Assembly (NCBI GenBank): GCA_031771865.1
Contig: JASISA010000040.1
Location: 372,001 to 436,000 of the forward strand
Source: Nothophaeocryptopus gaeumannii
Taxonomy: Eukaryota > Ascomycota > Dothideomycetes > Mycosphaerellales > Mycosphaerellaceae
DNA length: 64,000 nt
Direction: 5' to 3'
The notes under the pieces were generated by a model. The model was given only the letters and a program-made list of their open reading frames with translations. It ran no database searches and was not told the DNA's origin. Each line of letters starts with the position of its first letter. Positions within the stretch are counted from its first letter, which is position 1. Below are positions 51,178 through 61,144 of the stretch, one piece after another. Both the position numbers and the translations under genes were made by a program.

Positions 51178-52098
51178 ATGGCCTCAGGCGCAGCAAAGCT
51201 GATCCCATCCGACCCGGAGAAGGTGATGGTCCTCAGGCATATCACGCCCAACATGCTGACCTGCAGCACGCCCTTCTTGCGTTTCGGCCGGATAAAGGTT
51301 GGAGGACGAGGCACGGTCGTACGACTGGCGACCGGCAACCTGGTCGTCTTCTCGCCAGTCGCGTTGACAGACACGGCGAAGAAGGAGGTCGAGATGATGG
51401 GACAGACAAAGTATATCGTCGCGCTGGATCAAGAACACCACATCTTCCTCGAGAGCTGGCATAAGGTGAGTGAGATCATGAAGGAAGCTATCACGATGCA
51501 TCAGAGCTTCTTATGTGAGATTAGCATCTGCCCACCAAGGTCTCTAACCTGACAAACACCACAGGCCTACCCCGAAGCCAAAGTCCTCATGCCGGAAACC
51601 CTCCCCGCCTACCGCGACAAACAGAACTACTTCAAGATTCCCTCCGAAAACCTGCTTCTCTTCAAAGCGAAACAGCAGACTTCCGTATCTGAAGAGTTCG
51701 ACGCCGAGTTCGATAATGAGTATGTCCACGGTCACTCAAACAAAGAGCTAGTCTTCAACCACCGCCCCACTGGCACCCTAATCGAAGCCGACCTCCTCTT
51801 CAACCTACCAGCGAAAGAACAGTTCAGCAAGACAGGAGTGAGCCCGGAGCAGGGCATTCTGAGCAAGATTTTGAATGCATTGCAAAGTACCAAGGGAGAC
51901 GCGATTTGGCAGAAGAGACTGTTATGGTATGCAATCAGCGAAAACCGTGCAGCGATGAATGCCAGCGCGAGCAGGATCGCTTCGTGGAACTTCGATCGCA
52001 TCATTCCATGCCACGGCGATGTGATTGAGAGTGGTGGAAAAGGCATCTTTGAGAAGGTATTTGAGTGGCATATCAAGGCGGCGAGGAAGTCGACTTGA
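51178..52098 (+). CDS. DUF4336 metallo-hydrolase-like protein
   Basis: 273 residues from exon 1 (51178-51465) and exon 2 (51565-52098). The 99-bp intron (51466-51564) has GTGAGT and CACAG borders in phase 0 and joins LESWHKAYPEAKVLMPE. The family resembles a metallo-beta-lactamase fold: FGRIKVGGRGTVVRL, then LVVFSPVALTDTAKKEV, YIVALDQEHHIFLESWHKAYPEA and later ELVFNHRPTGTLIEADLLFNLP and DRIIPCHGDVIE. These align with DUF4336 proteins common in fungi and bacteria, of unknown substrate. The late HGD could bind metal as in the lactamase fold. Function beyond hydrolase-like is not known. Confidence 0.8.
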
Positions 52099-52468
52099 GA
52101 AAGTCGACTTAAAGACGAAGCAGCATTTTGGAGGCGCACTGGGTCGTATTTGTCACAGGCGCATGCACTGTACAGTACAGTAGAATACCTTTGAATGTCT
52201 ATAGTTGAACCTAATCTTTCAATGGCAGACTTGCCGGGCAAGAGACGCAAGGTTCGAAACGGTGGGTCTCCCAACCCATGTCCAAACGCGATGGCAGCAC
52301 CTCTTGCGCAATCCCATCATCGATCATGCTGGCGCCATTAATGCTTATCTGTTCGTGACCACGCCGGCTCCACGTGTCAATGGAGCTTATATAGCAGACG
52401 TAAGAACAAGTAGAGTCTCAAGGGACAACTTCAAGTCGAGGTCGTTAACTCTACAGGCATCGTTATCA
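52099..52468. other. intergenic
   Basis: About 370 bases between two genes on the same strand; probably the promoter of the monooxygenase. A tandem AAGTCGACTT-like pair sits right at the DUF4336 stop. Nothing else seen. Confidence 0.4.
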
Positions 52469-54065
52469 ATGGCACCTCCAATCCGTCGCGTAGCAGTCAT
52501 AGGCGCAGGGCCTTCAGGTGCTATAGCCACCGACGCACTGGTGAAAGAGCAAGCGTTCGATACGATTCGGGTGTTTGATAGGAGAGAGGGGGTTGGTGGG
52601 ACATGGTATGCACAGCTCTCTTACCTGGTCTCTCAAATAGTAGAACACGAGGATAGCAGGCTGACTCTGACCAAGGCACCATACACCTCACCTGCCTGCT
52701 GGAATCCCTTCCCTCCCAGACCTTGTCTCCGGAAAAGCAGATGAAGCAATAGAAGTCCCCGAGCAGCTCCCCAGTGTCACAGATGTTAGTGAGAAAGTCA
52801 ACGGCCATCAACATCGATTTTCCGATACCGCCATTCATTCGAATCTGCACACGAACATCCATCCCGATATCATGTCCTACACGACCTACCCTTTTCCCTC
52901 CACCCTCTCTCCTCGCTCAATAGCGGAGTATGGTTCCGATGCAAAGACCGTCCCCTTCCGTCACTGGACCGTAATCCGCTCCTGGATTGAACACATATTC
53001 TCCCCTCATCAAAATCTCTTGTCTCTAGGAACGACAGTCGAGAAAGCAGAAAAGATCCAAAACGAATGGGTCTTGACCTTACGAACCTCAAAAGCCGGCC
53101 GTAACTATTGGTATCGCGAAACTTTCGACGCCCTCGTCGTCGCGACGGGTCATTATAACGTCCCCTGGTTTCCGAGCATACAGGGTCTGCTGGAGTATGA
53201 TGCCAGATATCCCTGGAGAGTTGTGCATAGTAAACATTTCCGAGGTCCGGAGAAATTCGCGGGGAAGAAAGTGGTCGTGGTGGGAGGGTCGGTCTCTTCT
53301 CACGAGATTATACATGAGATTCTGGATGTCGTGAGAAACCCGGTGATTGCGAGTATCAGAGGCGAGCCGACTGCGGCTTTTGGCTGGGAGCCTTTTGAAC
53401 ATCCGGGCATTGTTGTGAAGAAGCAGATCAAGGAGTTGATCCCCGAGACGGGAAGGGTTGTGTTTGAGGATGGATCGTTTGAAGACGATGTAGATCACAT
53501 CATCTTCGGCACGGGGTATACTTTCAGTGTACCTTTCCTTCCTGTCGTGCAGGAGCGGGTTAAAAAGGCGTATCGGCGACTTCCGGGTGTTTATCAGCAT
53601 ACGTGGGATATTGAGGATCCGAGTTTGACGTTCATTGGCCAGGTGAGTTACCCAGAGAGGTACCTGAGGAATACGTATAATACTGATTGTCTTTGACAAC
53701 TCGGTGGAGGCTTCACCTTCCGAGTCTACGAATGGCAAGCTGTGGCCATAGCCCGACACCTCGCAGGCCGAGCTCGAGCGCTGCCATCGATTCCGGAGCA
53801 GCTGGAACGGGAATGCAAGCGGGTCGCCGAGAAGAAAGGAGGTAAAGACTACTACTCGATTGCTCCCAACTACGAGGAGTTCTTTGAGTTCCTGCGAGGC
53901 ATTGCTGGAGATCCAGCCCCTGATACAACTGGTCGCGCGCTACCCAGATTTGACTCAGAGTGGCTGAAGATTTGGACGGGAATGGTTGCCACGAAAATTG
54001 GTGGTTGGCAGCGCAAGAGGCAGAGGGCGGTGGAGGCTGAGACCGCGGTCAAGGCGAAGCTCTAG
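52469..54065 (+). CDS. flavin-containing monooxygenase (FMO/N-hydroxylating type)
   Basis: 489 residues if exons are 52469-52605, 52676-53642 and 53700-54065. Exon 1 has VAVIGAGPSGAIATDAL (FAD GxGxxG) and REGVGGTW; intron 1 (52606-52675, GTATGC donor, CAAG acceptor) joins GGTWHHTPHLPAGIP. Exon 2 has an FMO-like HSKHFRGPEKF, the NADPH motif VVVVGGSVSSHE and IIFGTGYTFS. Exon 3 is GGGFTFRVYEWQAVAIARHLAGR, a strongly conserved C-terminal block. A GTGAGT donor follows FIGQ at 53643, but the frame-preserving acceptor at 53699 reads ACAA, not AG; without splicing a TGA stops translation at 53694. So the last exon needs a non-AG acceptor, or the gene is damaged. Substrate unknown. Confidence 0.8.
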
Positions 54066-54576
54066 GGGTAGAGAGTACCGTGTCTATCGCAATATCTGAG
54101 GCGAGGGCCTTGTTCGGTTCGGGGATAGAGATAGACGTAGATATTTAGATAGAGCTCAGTTGATACTATCAGCTAAGGTCTCGAGTCCTACCTTTCTTCG
54201 AGATTAGGGCTATTGCAGTGGATAGCTCTTGGTCGTTGTCATAGGTGGCCAGACGGACCTCGCAGCGACAATGCTATCTGCTGCCCAGGAGACTTTTCCA
54301 TGTTTGTGCGAGCTTTGAGGCATCGTGGTGGGTGGCGCGTGATGTCGAAGGATTGTGGGTCGGGCGATGTGAAGCGAGAACTGTGAAGCGGATGGCAGCT
54401 GCGGAGCTTACCGTCTGGGTGCCTCTGTGCGAAGAGTGCTGCAGTGCACGACCGTATCGCGCGCCATTTCACTCGCTCTTTGACTGTCTTCAGGACTTCG
54501 CGCTCGTGTGTTTGTCGGAGGTCAGGTCAGGTTCACACTTCCCATCTCGTTCATAGTATTTTCCATATTGATGGCT
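54066..54576. other. intergenic, left flank of the transposon
   Basis: About 510 bases. The FMO 3' flank, then DNA interrupted by the transposon insertion. No gene recognised. Confidence 0.4.
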
Positions 54577-54580
54577 GACC
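54577..54580. repeat. left target site duplication (GACC)
   Basis: GACC directly abuts the left inverted repeat and is repeated directly after the right one at 59411-59414. Confidence 0.75.
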
Positions 54581-54618
54581 GGCAGAGCCCTGTTCATGAC
54601 TAAGGGTCATATCAACTT
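54581..54618 (+). repeat. left terminal inverted repeat
   Basis: 38 bases identical to the reverse complement of 59373-59410; identity ends sharply at base 39. An ATG inside it (54596) opens the long reading frame, but 54704 is the likelier start. Confidence 0.92.
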
Positions 54619-54703
54619 TCGCCTCGGCTTCCACACTCTTATCTACACTCGTTATATTGCCCTACACTCGTGCCTACACTCGTACCTGCACTCGCAAGTG
54701 CAT

Positions 54704-56038
54704 ATGGCGCCTCATACCGTTGACCTCGAGCCCGTGCGAGCCCAGATTGAGCACTGGATCTTCTTTGACCGACGCGAATACACTGCGATATGCGATAATC
54801 TACGAACCTACTACGATATTGATATATCTGTCAAGACTCTGAAGAGGAGGCTGAAGCAGTGGGGTGCTCGTATTCGACAGGCTCCTCTACAGGTAGACAA
54901 TGCCCTCAGAGCCCGTATTATTGAGCGTTTCTGGCTGTACTCGTACAAAGATGAGAGGGAAGTTCAGTATCTACAGGCAGATGGCTACAATATCTCCCTC
55001 ATACAATATCAGCGGTTGAGGCGTGATATAGGCCTATATAAGAGGTATCCAGCAGAATCTTCTGAAGAGGTGGATGCCGCTATTAGCGAGGCATTGGACC
55101 ATGTGCTTGGGCATGGTGCTGCACAGGACTTTGGATATCGCAAGTTGGCCCAAACTATTCGTGAGAAATGGCACTTCATTGGCAGGTACGCCTTTGTATT
55201 CATTCACTCAGGCACTCGCACTCGTAGGCTGCACTCGCTGATCACTCGTAGAGACCGCATCTTCCGTATTGCCCGTGCCAAGGTGCCAGCAGCTTTTGAG
55301 AGCCGTCGACCTGGTAAACGCAGTAAACCTCGTAGCGTAAGGCCTCAAGCTCGAGGAGCTGATGATGTATACTCTATTGATGCTTTTTGTAAGCTGGCTG
55401 ATTATGGATGCTCGATCTACGCCTGTATCGACGTCTTTTCAAGGAAGATTATCTGGTACTTTGTTGGGCCGCTAGCTAAGACCAAGTTCTCGGTTTTTTT
55501 GCACAGTACATCATCACGATCTACAAGGCCGGCCGTATGCCTAATATCATACGATCTGATCAGGGCGTTGAAACTCCAATGCTTGCGGACGCACATCTTC
55601 TCCTACGTGAGCACCTTGCTAGCGAACATATCACTTTCAGCGATGCCTTCTGGTATACAACAAGCAAAGGAAATCAGACTATTGAGCACTGGTAGGGCGA
55701 GGCAGCAAAGTCAGTATTCAACCGCTGGAGAGACTATTTCAATCAACTCCGAGAGGAAGGGCATTATAACGCAGCTCTTAAAGCAGATCGTATTGCCTGG
55801 CTCTGCAATCTACATCCCCGTAATGAGGTATACAACTGGAGAGTTTGTACACTGCTGGAATACTCATACAATCCGTAAGCACAACGAACAGACAGTTGCT
55901 AAGCATGTAGCTGGAGAGCCCAACAATCTCTACGACTATCCGGAGCTTCACGGCGGTGACTTCTACGGGCATTTACTGGATACTGAAGATCCGGTTTTAC
56001 AGCAATGGGTTGACAAGATTGCAGAGTTTGGTAAGTAG
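54704..56038 (+). pseudogene. broken rve-type transposase with Clr5-like N-terminus
   Basis: An N-terminal helix-turn-helix (about 1-60, ICDNLRTYYDIDISVKTLKR then WGARIRQ) resembles Clr5. The integrase core follows: first Asp in YSIDAFCKLADYG (55379-55381), second in IIRSDQGVET (55558-55560), Glu in QTIEHW (55684-55686). The last two lie in another frame because a run of T (55494-55500) has probably lost one base. TAG at 55693-55695 replaces the second Trp expected after EHW. A compensating shift near 55873 restores the first frame for KHNEQTVAKHVAGEPNNLYD. A GTAAGT donor at 56032 and CGCAG acceptor at 56204 suggest a further exon (LLAYLPPISLEWCND). Two shifts and a stop mean no intact protein. 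Confidence 0.75.
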
Positions 56039-56046
56039 CGGTGTGC

Positions 56047-56165
56047 ACACTCGTAACTGCCGGAGCCACTCGTAGCTAGGCACTCGTAGCTGCCCATGTT
56101 ACTCGCAGCGGCACTCGTAGCTGCCCATGTCACTCGCAGCGGCACTCGCAGGCTCGCAGGGGATG
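56047..56165. repeat. cluster of CACTCGYA octamers in transposon intron
   Basis: Seven or so copies of CACTCGTA or CACTCGCA in about 120 bases, several in a larger unit that continues GCTGCCCATG. Lies within the putative transposase intron, so it is not constrained by coding. Confidence 0.85.
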
Positions 56166-56815
56166 CTGTAAGCTGGAACTTAGTAGTTCACTCCAGCTGA
56201 TTCTATTCGCAGATTTGCTCGCATATCTACCTCCAATATCTCTCGAGTGGTGTAATGATATGCTTCATACTAGCGGCTATCCAATCATGTTTCATGGTGG
56301 TGAGGAATCAGCATTGCCTGGGCCGCAAAGCTGCATGTTCATGCATACCATCACCTCCGCACTGCAGCGCATGAGTATGTCAACAATGGCGGAGATCTGC
56401 CGGAGTTTGAAACGCCTGCTGCTAGTACACAGAGGCAGCCGAGTGACCGAACCAGAGCAGTATTTGAGGCTGCTGGTCAGCCACTTTAAGGGTATTCAGC
56501 GTTACCTCCTTCAACAATGGATCTTGAGTGGACTAAGTTCTGTGCGCAGTCAAGAAGCAAGTGATATATCACTGTGATCTTGGCAACGTTTTCCGATGCC
56601 CCTATTGCCTTGTGCACAATCCTCATTACCGAGAAGATGACGGGCCTCTCATATCCTCTCCACTACTAGCAGCACGGCCAGCAGCTACGAGTGCTGCGAG
56701 TGCGCCTACTGGAGCAGCTTCTGGAGCCTCTACGAGTGCTGCGAGTGCGCTTTGGAGCTGGAGCCTCTAGTACATATACTGGCTTTCAAGGTTTCGGCAC
56801 TACCTCTTCCGAACC

Positions 56816-58254
56816 GTGGTAACACCGTTCTTCAGCAGAATAAGTCACACAGCCGCAATATTGGCAACGCTGGTATCGATCCTCAGTCCTAAGGCTTCTA
56901 CCAACCGCAAGATCTCTCGTCCAGCTGCATCGCCAGCTCCTACGAGTGCGAGTGCGAGTGCACCACTATCTACCTCTTCATCCAAAGGGCAGGGCAAGGG
57001 TAAAGCCCAACGCCGAGAGATTCACTTTCGGTGCGAGGCTTTTACAGTGCTTGTCAATATTCGTACGCCGAAGAACAAGAAGCAAAAGGCTTCAGCGTTG
57101 TCAACTCCGGATGTTTGGCACTACGATGAACCGGAGCTTATACAAAGATGGCGACTGGACGGCTTCTTTGATACTTATCAACATATGGTTGATATGCTGC
57201 CGAGCCGCAACGAAGACATGCGTAGGAACTGGCTCTATTCTACTGTTATTGTTCCGGCTGCTGGACCAACTTTACAGCAATGGTTGATACACCCGCATCA
57301 AGACTCCTTCCTTTGTGTATCTTTTGATGAGGATACCAACGAACCAATCCGCCCAGCAGACACCAATCTACTATCGGATGACCTCGAAGAGATGCTATTG
57401 CCATTTCATCGCAGTCCATGGTCAGCATTGAATGCGACAGTCCATATCAAGGTGGTAATTCTCGTCAATCGGGTCAGACGCTGGAATACGAAACCAGTCG
57501 GCCAACGCGGAATAGCGGATCAGGACGACAGTACTACGAGTCCAGCCAAATCTACTACGAGTGCTGCCAATGCGGATACGAGTGACCCGCTACACAATTC
57601 GCCGCCGGCCGCAGTCTTTCGCCGTGCGCAGTTGACTTCTTCAACGTTGGCATACGCGGCTCGCGAGGCTGCTGCGAGTGCTGCTACGAGTACTGCTGCG
57701 AGTGCTGCTACGAGTACTGCTGCGAGTGCTGCTACGAGTACTGCTGCGAGTGGACACAAACGCCAGGCCAGCAGTGAATTGTCGCCTCCATCACCTACAA
57801 AGGCAACGCTGGTCTATCGGTACGTCCTTATCGCATTCCGGCTGGTGCAGAGATCATTGATCTAACCAGCGAGGCTAGCGATCAATCAAGCAGTAGTTTT
57901 AGCTTTGACTCGCCGAGTGAATGGTTCGTCAAGAAGGAACCCAAGGCTCCTATTGTTGAAGAAGATTATGAGGTCGTAGAACCAACTCGCGATACTTGTT
58001 CGGAGAGGCTGGATACTATTATTGAGCAGACGGAGGTGTCGTTGTTTGTTGAGGAGGCTATACAGCAGCAAGTCGCTGCTCCGCTGGAGCAGGTAGAATC
58101 AGTGCCTGTTGCTGAACCAACACCTCCAACAACTGTAGCTGAACCAGCACCTCCAACACTTGCTGAACCAGCCCAGACGCATATCAAGAAGCCAAGGAAG
58201 AAGCTGGTTGTGGAGCCGTCAACGCGGAAGACAAGGTCGATGAAGGGTAATTAA
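56816..58254 (+). pseudogene. transposon second ORF with SUMO-related motifs
   Basis: The first frame (56816-57865) gives a low-complexity Ala/Ser/Thr region, then a block rich in Trp and acidic residues (PDVWHYDEPELIQRWRLDGF, RRNWLYSTVIVPAAGPTLQQW). Near 57821-57845 the likely frame changes and continues YRIPAGAEIIDLTSEASDQ to PSTRKTRSMKGN at 58254. The second part holds a SUMO-interaction motif IIDLT next to acidic and Ser residues, then SEWFVKKEPKAP with a SUMO-acceptor consensus VKKE, Pro/Glu/Val repeats and a basic tail. No enzymatic domain is recognised. The frame change is either an intron or a mutation. Its place in the element suggests a transposition partner. Confidence 0.5.
57671..57752 (+). 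repeat. 24-bp tandem repeat (3.4 copies) in transposon ORF2
   Basis: Three perfect 24-base units starting GCTGCGAGTGCTGCTACGAG, plus ten bases of a fourth. Each unit holds a TGCGAGTG and a TACGAGTA octamer and encodes an eight-residue Ala/Ser/Thr unit (AASAATST). Confidence 0.92.
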
Positions 58255-58391
58255 TTTCTTTAGTTGGTAGATATATCTCGTATGTAGGAATGGAGTTCAG
58301 GTTCAGGCACTCGCAGAGTTCAGGTTCAGGCACTCGCAGCACTCGTATTTTGACACTGCTATCTAGTACCAAGGTTTGCCGGTAGTCTTGT

Positions 58392-59041
58392 CTACCAAGC
58401 TACTCTCAAAGGCGCCGAGACGAAAGCCCACAAAGCCAGCACGACGAGCAGCCTCCATCTCAGTGTCAAGACTAGACACTTTAGCCTCAATGGCAACCAA
58501 ACGAGCCTCAAATCAGTAACCTTAGTCTTTAGGCTCTCGTTCTCAGCACGCAGACCAGCAGTCTCTCCACTCGCAGCACTCACAGCACTCGCAGGCTCGA
58601 CAAGCACACCACCTTCGTCGACATCCTCCATCTCCTCATCTTCATCTTCATCTTCGTCTTCATCTTCAGCCTTGGCTTCATTGGCAAGGCAGCCAGACTT
58701 TCCATGCCGCTTGCAATAGGCACACGCAAGATCTCCACGGTCTTTGAACACCATACAGGGCTGCGGATTCTTCTTGCACTCGCACCACGGGCAGGGATAG
58801 AGCGGCTTTGCCTACGAGTGTGTCTGCGAGTAGATTCAAATAGCTACGAGTCAATTAACTCACCTTCATTAGTCTCCATGATACGGCCAGCCGTATCAAA
58901 CTTCCGCAAATTGTTCAAAGCTGACTTGCGCTCCTTGCTATTGGTAGACTCGCTGCTGGCTACCCACTCGTTCCATTGATAGTCTTCGACATGCCAGAAG
59001 TCGGTGGTGGTAGTAGTGGTTGGTTGGCGGAATTGAGACAT
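58392..59041 (-). CDS. transposon minus-strand Cys-rich acidic ORF (split or decayed)
   Basis: One frame (59041-58844) starts MSQFRQPTTTTTTDFWHVED and contains WNEWVASSESTNSKERKSAL. A GTGAGT donor follows NEG near 58864. Past an acceptor near 58813, another frame gives a Cys cluster (YPCPWCECKKNPQPCMVFKD then CAYCKRHGKSGC), eight cysteines in about 35 residues suggesting a zinc-binding module. This runs into an Asp/Glu-rich stretch and a short coiled coil (LRAENESLKTKVTDL). The exact splice does not preserve frame with the borders I can see, so it may be broken. It runs opposite to the other two element genes. Function unknown; zinc-mediated DNA or protein binding is a guess. Confidence 0.4.
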
Positions 59042-59372
59042 CGCGGCAGTAGTATTCTTGTAGTTTTGACGGGGAGAATGTTGATGTAGCTAAGATAGTA
59101 AGCAAAGGAAAAGAAAGAGTAGATATACGAGTGCTGCGAGTGAAAAGGACAATAGTAGTACTTACAATAGCATCAGTTCAAAATAGCAATACGGCCTACG
59201 CAGCCTGCTATTGTCCAGCTATGACTGCTTCATAACAACAGCAAGCCGCGCAGGCCGTCTGCGAGTGTGCTGCGAGTGTTTTAGGCGATAGCGACGCCTG
59301 TATAGATGAGAAAGGGCCATATTAGTGTAACTGAGGTTGGTAGATTTGAGGTCAAAGTAACGTGACACTATG

Positions 59373-59410
59373 AAGTTGATATGACCCTTAGTCATGAACA
59401 GGGCTCTGCC
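59373..59410 (-). repeat. right terminal inverted repeat
   Basis: Perfect 38-base inverse of 54581-54618, followed at once by GACC. Confidence 0.92.
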
Positions 59411-59414
59411 GACC
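59411..59414. repeat. right target site duplication (GACC)
   Basis: Second copy of the 4-bp duplication flanking the element. Confidence 0.75.
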
Positions 59415-61144
59415 CAATCAACTTTGAAGGCTCTGATGTCATTAGAGTTCGGCGCCTGTCGGATGCGGCCGAGCTCCAGACTACAGCTATATGCATCTGT
59501 ATAACAACCCATGATGACCTCGCACATAGCCTTTCTCCAGGCCTTGCACAGCAGACATATGATATCTACGAGCAGTACGCTTTGCGACACCCTCTTGTAC
59601 CGACTTCGCCGCGTCGATATTGCCAGGAGCTCCATCGAAGATCAAGAGTCATAAGCGACCACGACGACTTGTGCGTTGAGCACGTCGACTTGCGCCAATA
59701 TCCCACGGATGAACCTCCGAGCTGACGATGTCTTCCATTCAGTCGGACTAGCAGCTGTGTGGCAAGGGTCGCAGTATCTCGCGGACCTTTGGAAGAGCAA
59801 GTGCCAAGCTCATGTATTGGGGAACAACGGAGGAGAAGAATGGCCCAGGCTGGTCAAACCCTCGGCGGAGTACCATTTAGCCGTGGACATCGGCCACCCC
59901 AAATGAGCCCATACATCCATTGGATAATATGGTGACTTTTGGACCCCAGCAATGGGGAGCCAGTGGTCAATGCCACTGTTGGCAAGTGGCAGTCGTCGGT
60001 CGACTCATCTGGCCGAAGACAGTTGGGCTCGGATGAGCTTTCCGGGCTATACCAGAAGTCATCGTGAAATTTCTACCCGTCCTTCCAACTGAGTGCTTGA
60101 GTCACCTGACGAAGCCACTGGATGCAAGGAGGGTACTTGTCGACCGCGGCTTCGGGGCATGCGCCGAAGATCTTGGCGCTCCTCAAGCAAGATGCTTTTT
60201 AGAGATCCTGTCAGGAGGGAGCAGCAAGACGCAGCAGGTTTTGCACTGCTCTAGCGAAGGCTGTATGTGACAGTCGGTGTTGTTTGTTGGCAGATATCGC
60301 GGCCATTGTCTGGTGAACGCCAACTCTTGACGCGTATGACAGCTTCTCACGCGACGGCCATTGCAGTCTCGACAGATGCGGATGCTTCACGACGCTCTCC
60401 TCTGAGGCTCTTTCAAGCTCGAATTGACATGCTCGATTGGATGCTCGACGTCCATGCGCTGCGTATCTCATGACGGTAGTCGGCTTCCAGCTGGGCTTCT
60501 GATACCACGCGGGATCGAGCTGCTGGTGGACTTCCAAGCCCATGCGTGTACGGCGCGTTGTATACGTTTCTCTTCAGTGCGAACGGGACGTGCGTGTCAC
60601 TGTCATCAGCAAATGTCCCTTCTTCTCAACTTGTGCCAGCACAAGGGTCTCTCGGGTATAACTCCGAATGTCTCTTCTCAAGGATCTTCGCGACGCCTTC
60701 TTGATCTCTTCGTTCCATTCCGACCGTGATCACGTCTTCGTCTAGCACACCAGTATTGTGTGTTGTCTGTGATGGTGTTCATACGGCAGCGGATGGCCGG
60801 GTGCAGATGGACCGGGAGTGGTGCTGCGGGAAAGTGAAGAGGCTGGACAGGAATTAACAATGTCTTTGAATGGTACCACCCCGTGGAAGCATGTTAGCTG
60901 GCCTATGTACTGACCAAGGTCAAAAGTTCCATACAGAGATGTCTCGCGTCGTGGGCAGTCTCGCATCCTCATCGCCTCTGTACGCATCGAGGCAGGCAGA
61001 CCTTTGGCCGCAGGGTTCTTTCGGACTCAAATCCGTCATTATCGACGGGTACGTCAGGCTCATCTGCCCGCCTCCGACGCACCTTGCATGTAGTCGCTCT
61101 TAACGCCTGCACAAATGAAGGCCATGGCCATGAGCCCCGTTTAA
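59415..61144. other. 1.7-kb gene-poor stretch
   Basis: Right flank of the transposon up to the regulator gene. ORFs of 60-110 codons on both strands lack recognisable domains. No repeats found. The promoter of the regulator must lie at its right end. Confidence 0.4.

Larger units (their letters stand above)
54581..59410 (+). mobile_element. 4.83-kb integrase-type DNA transposon with 38-bp TIRs
   Basis: Bounded by perfect 38-bp terminal inverted repeats (54581-54618 and 59373-59410, beginning GGCAGAGCCCTGTTCATGAC) and by a 4-bp GACC target duplication. It carries a plus-strand transposase with a retroviral-like integrase core (54704-56038), a second plus-strand protein (56816-58254) and a minus-strand Cys-rich acidic ORF (58392-59041). 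An octamer CACTCGYA is scattered throughout. TIRs plus a 4-bp duplication plus an rve-type DDE core recall Ginger-like elements, but the Clr5-like N-terminus and accessory ORFs differ, so I leave the superfamily open. Perfect TIRs suggest recent insertion, yet the transposase is broken. Confidence 0.85.

Noticed and set aside
56047..56165. telomere-like or CRISPR-like array
   Set aside because: Octamers are irregularly spaced, on both strands and confined to the transposon; no spacer-repeat structure or telomere unit.
54581..59410. LTR retrotransposon interpretation of the integrase gene
   Set aside because: Ends are inverted, not direct, repeats; there is no gag, protease or reverse transcriptase.
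60211..60543. 110-codon minus ORF
   Set aside because: No domain or context; probably chance in a gene-poor flank.
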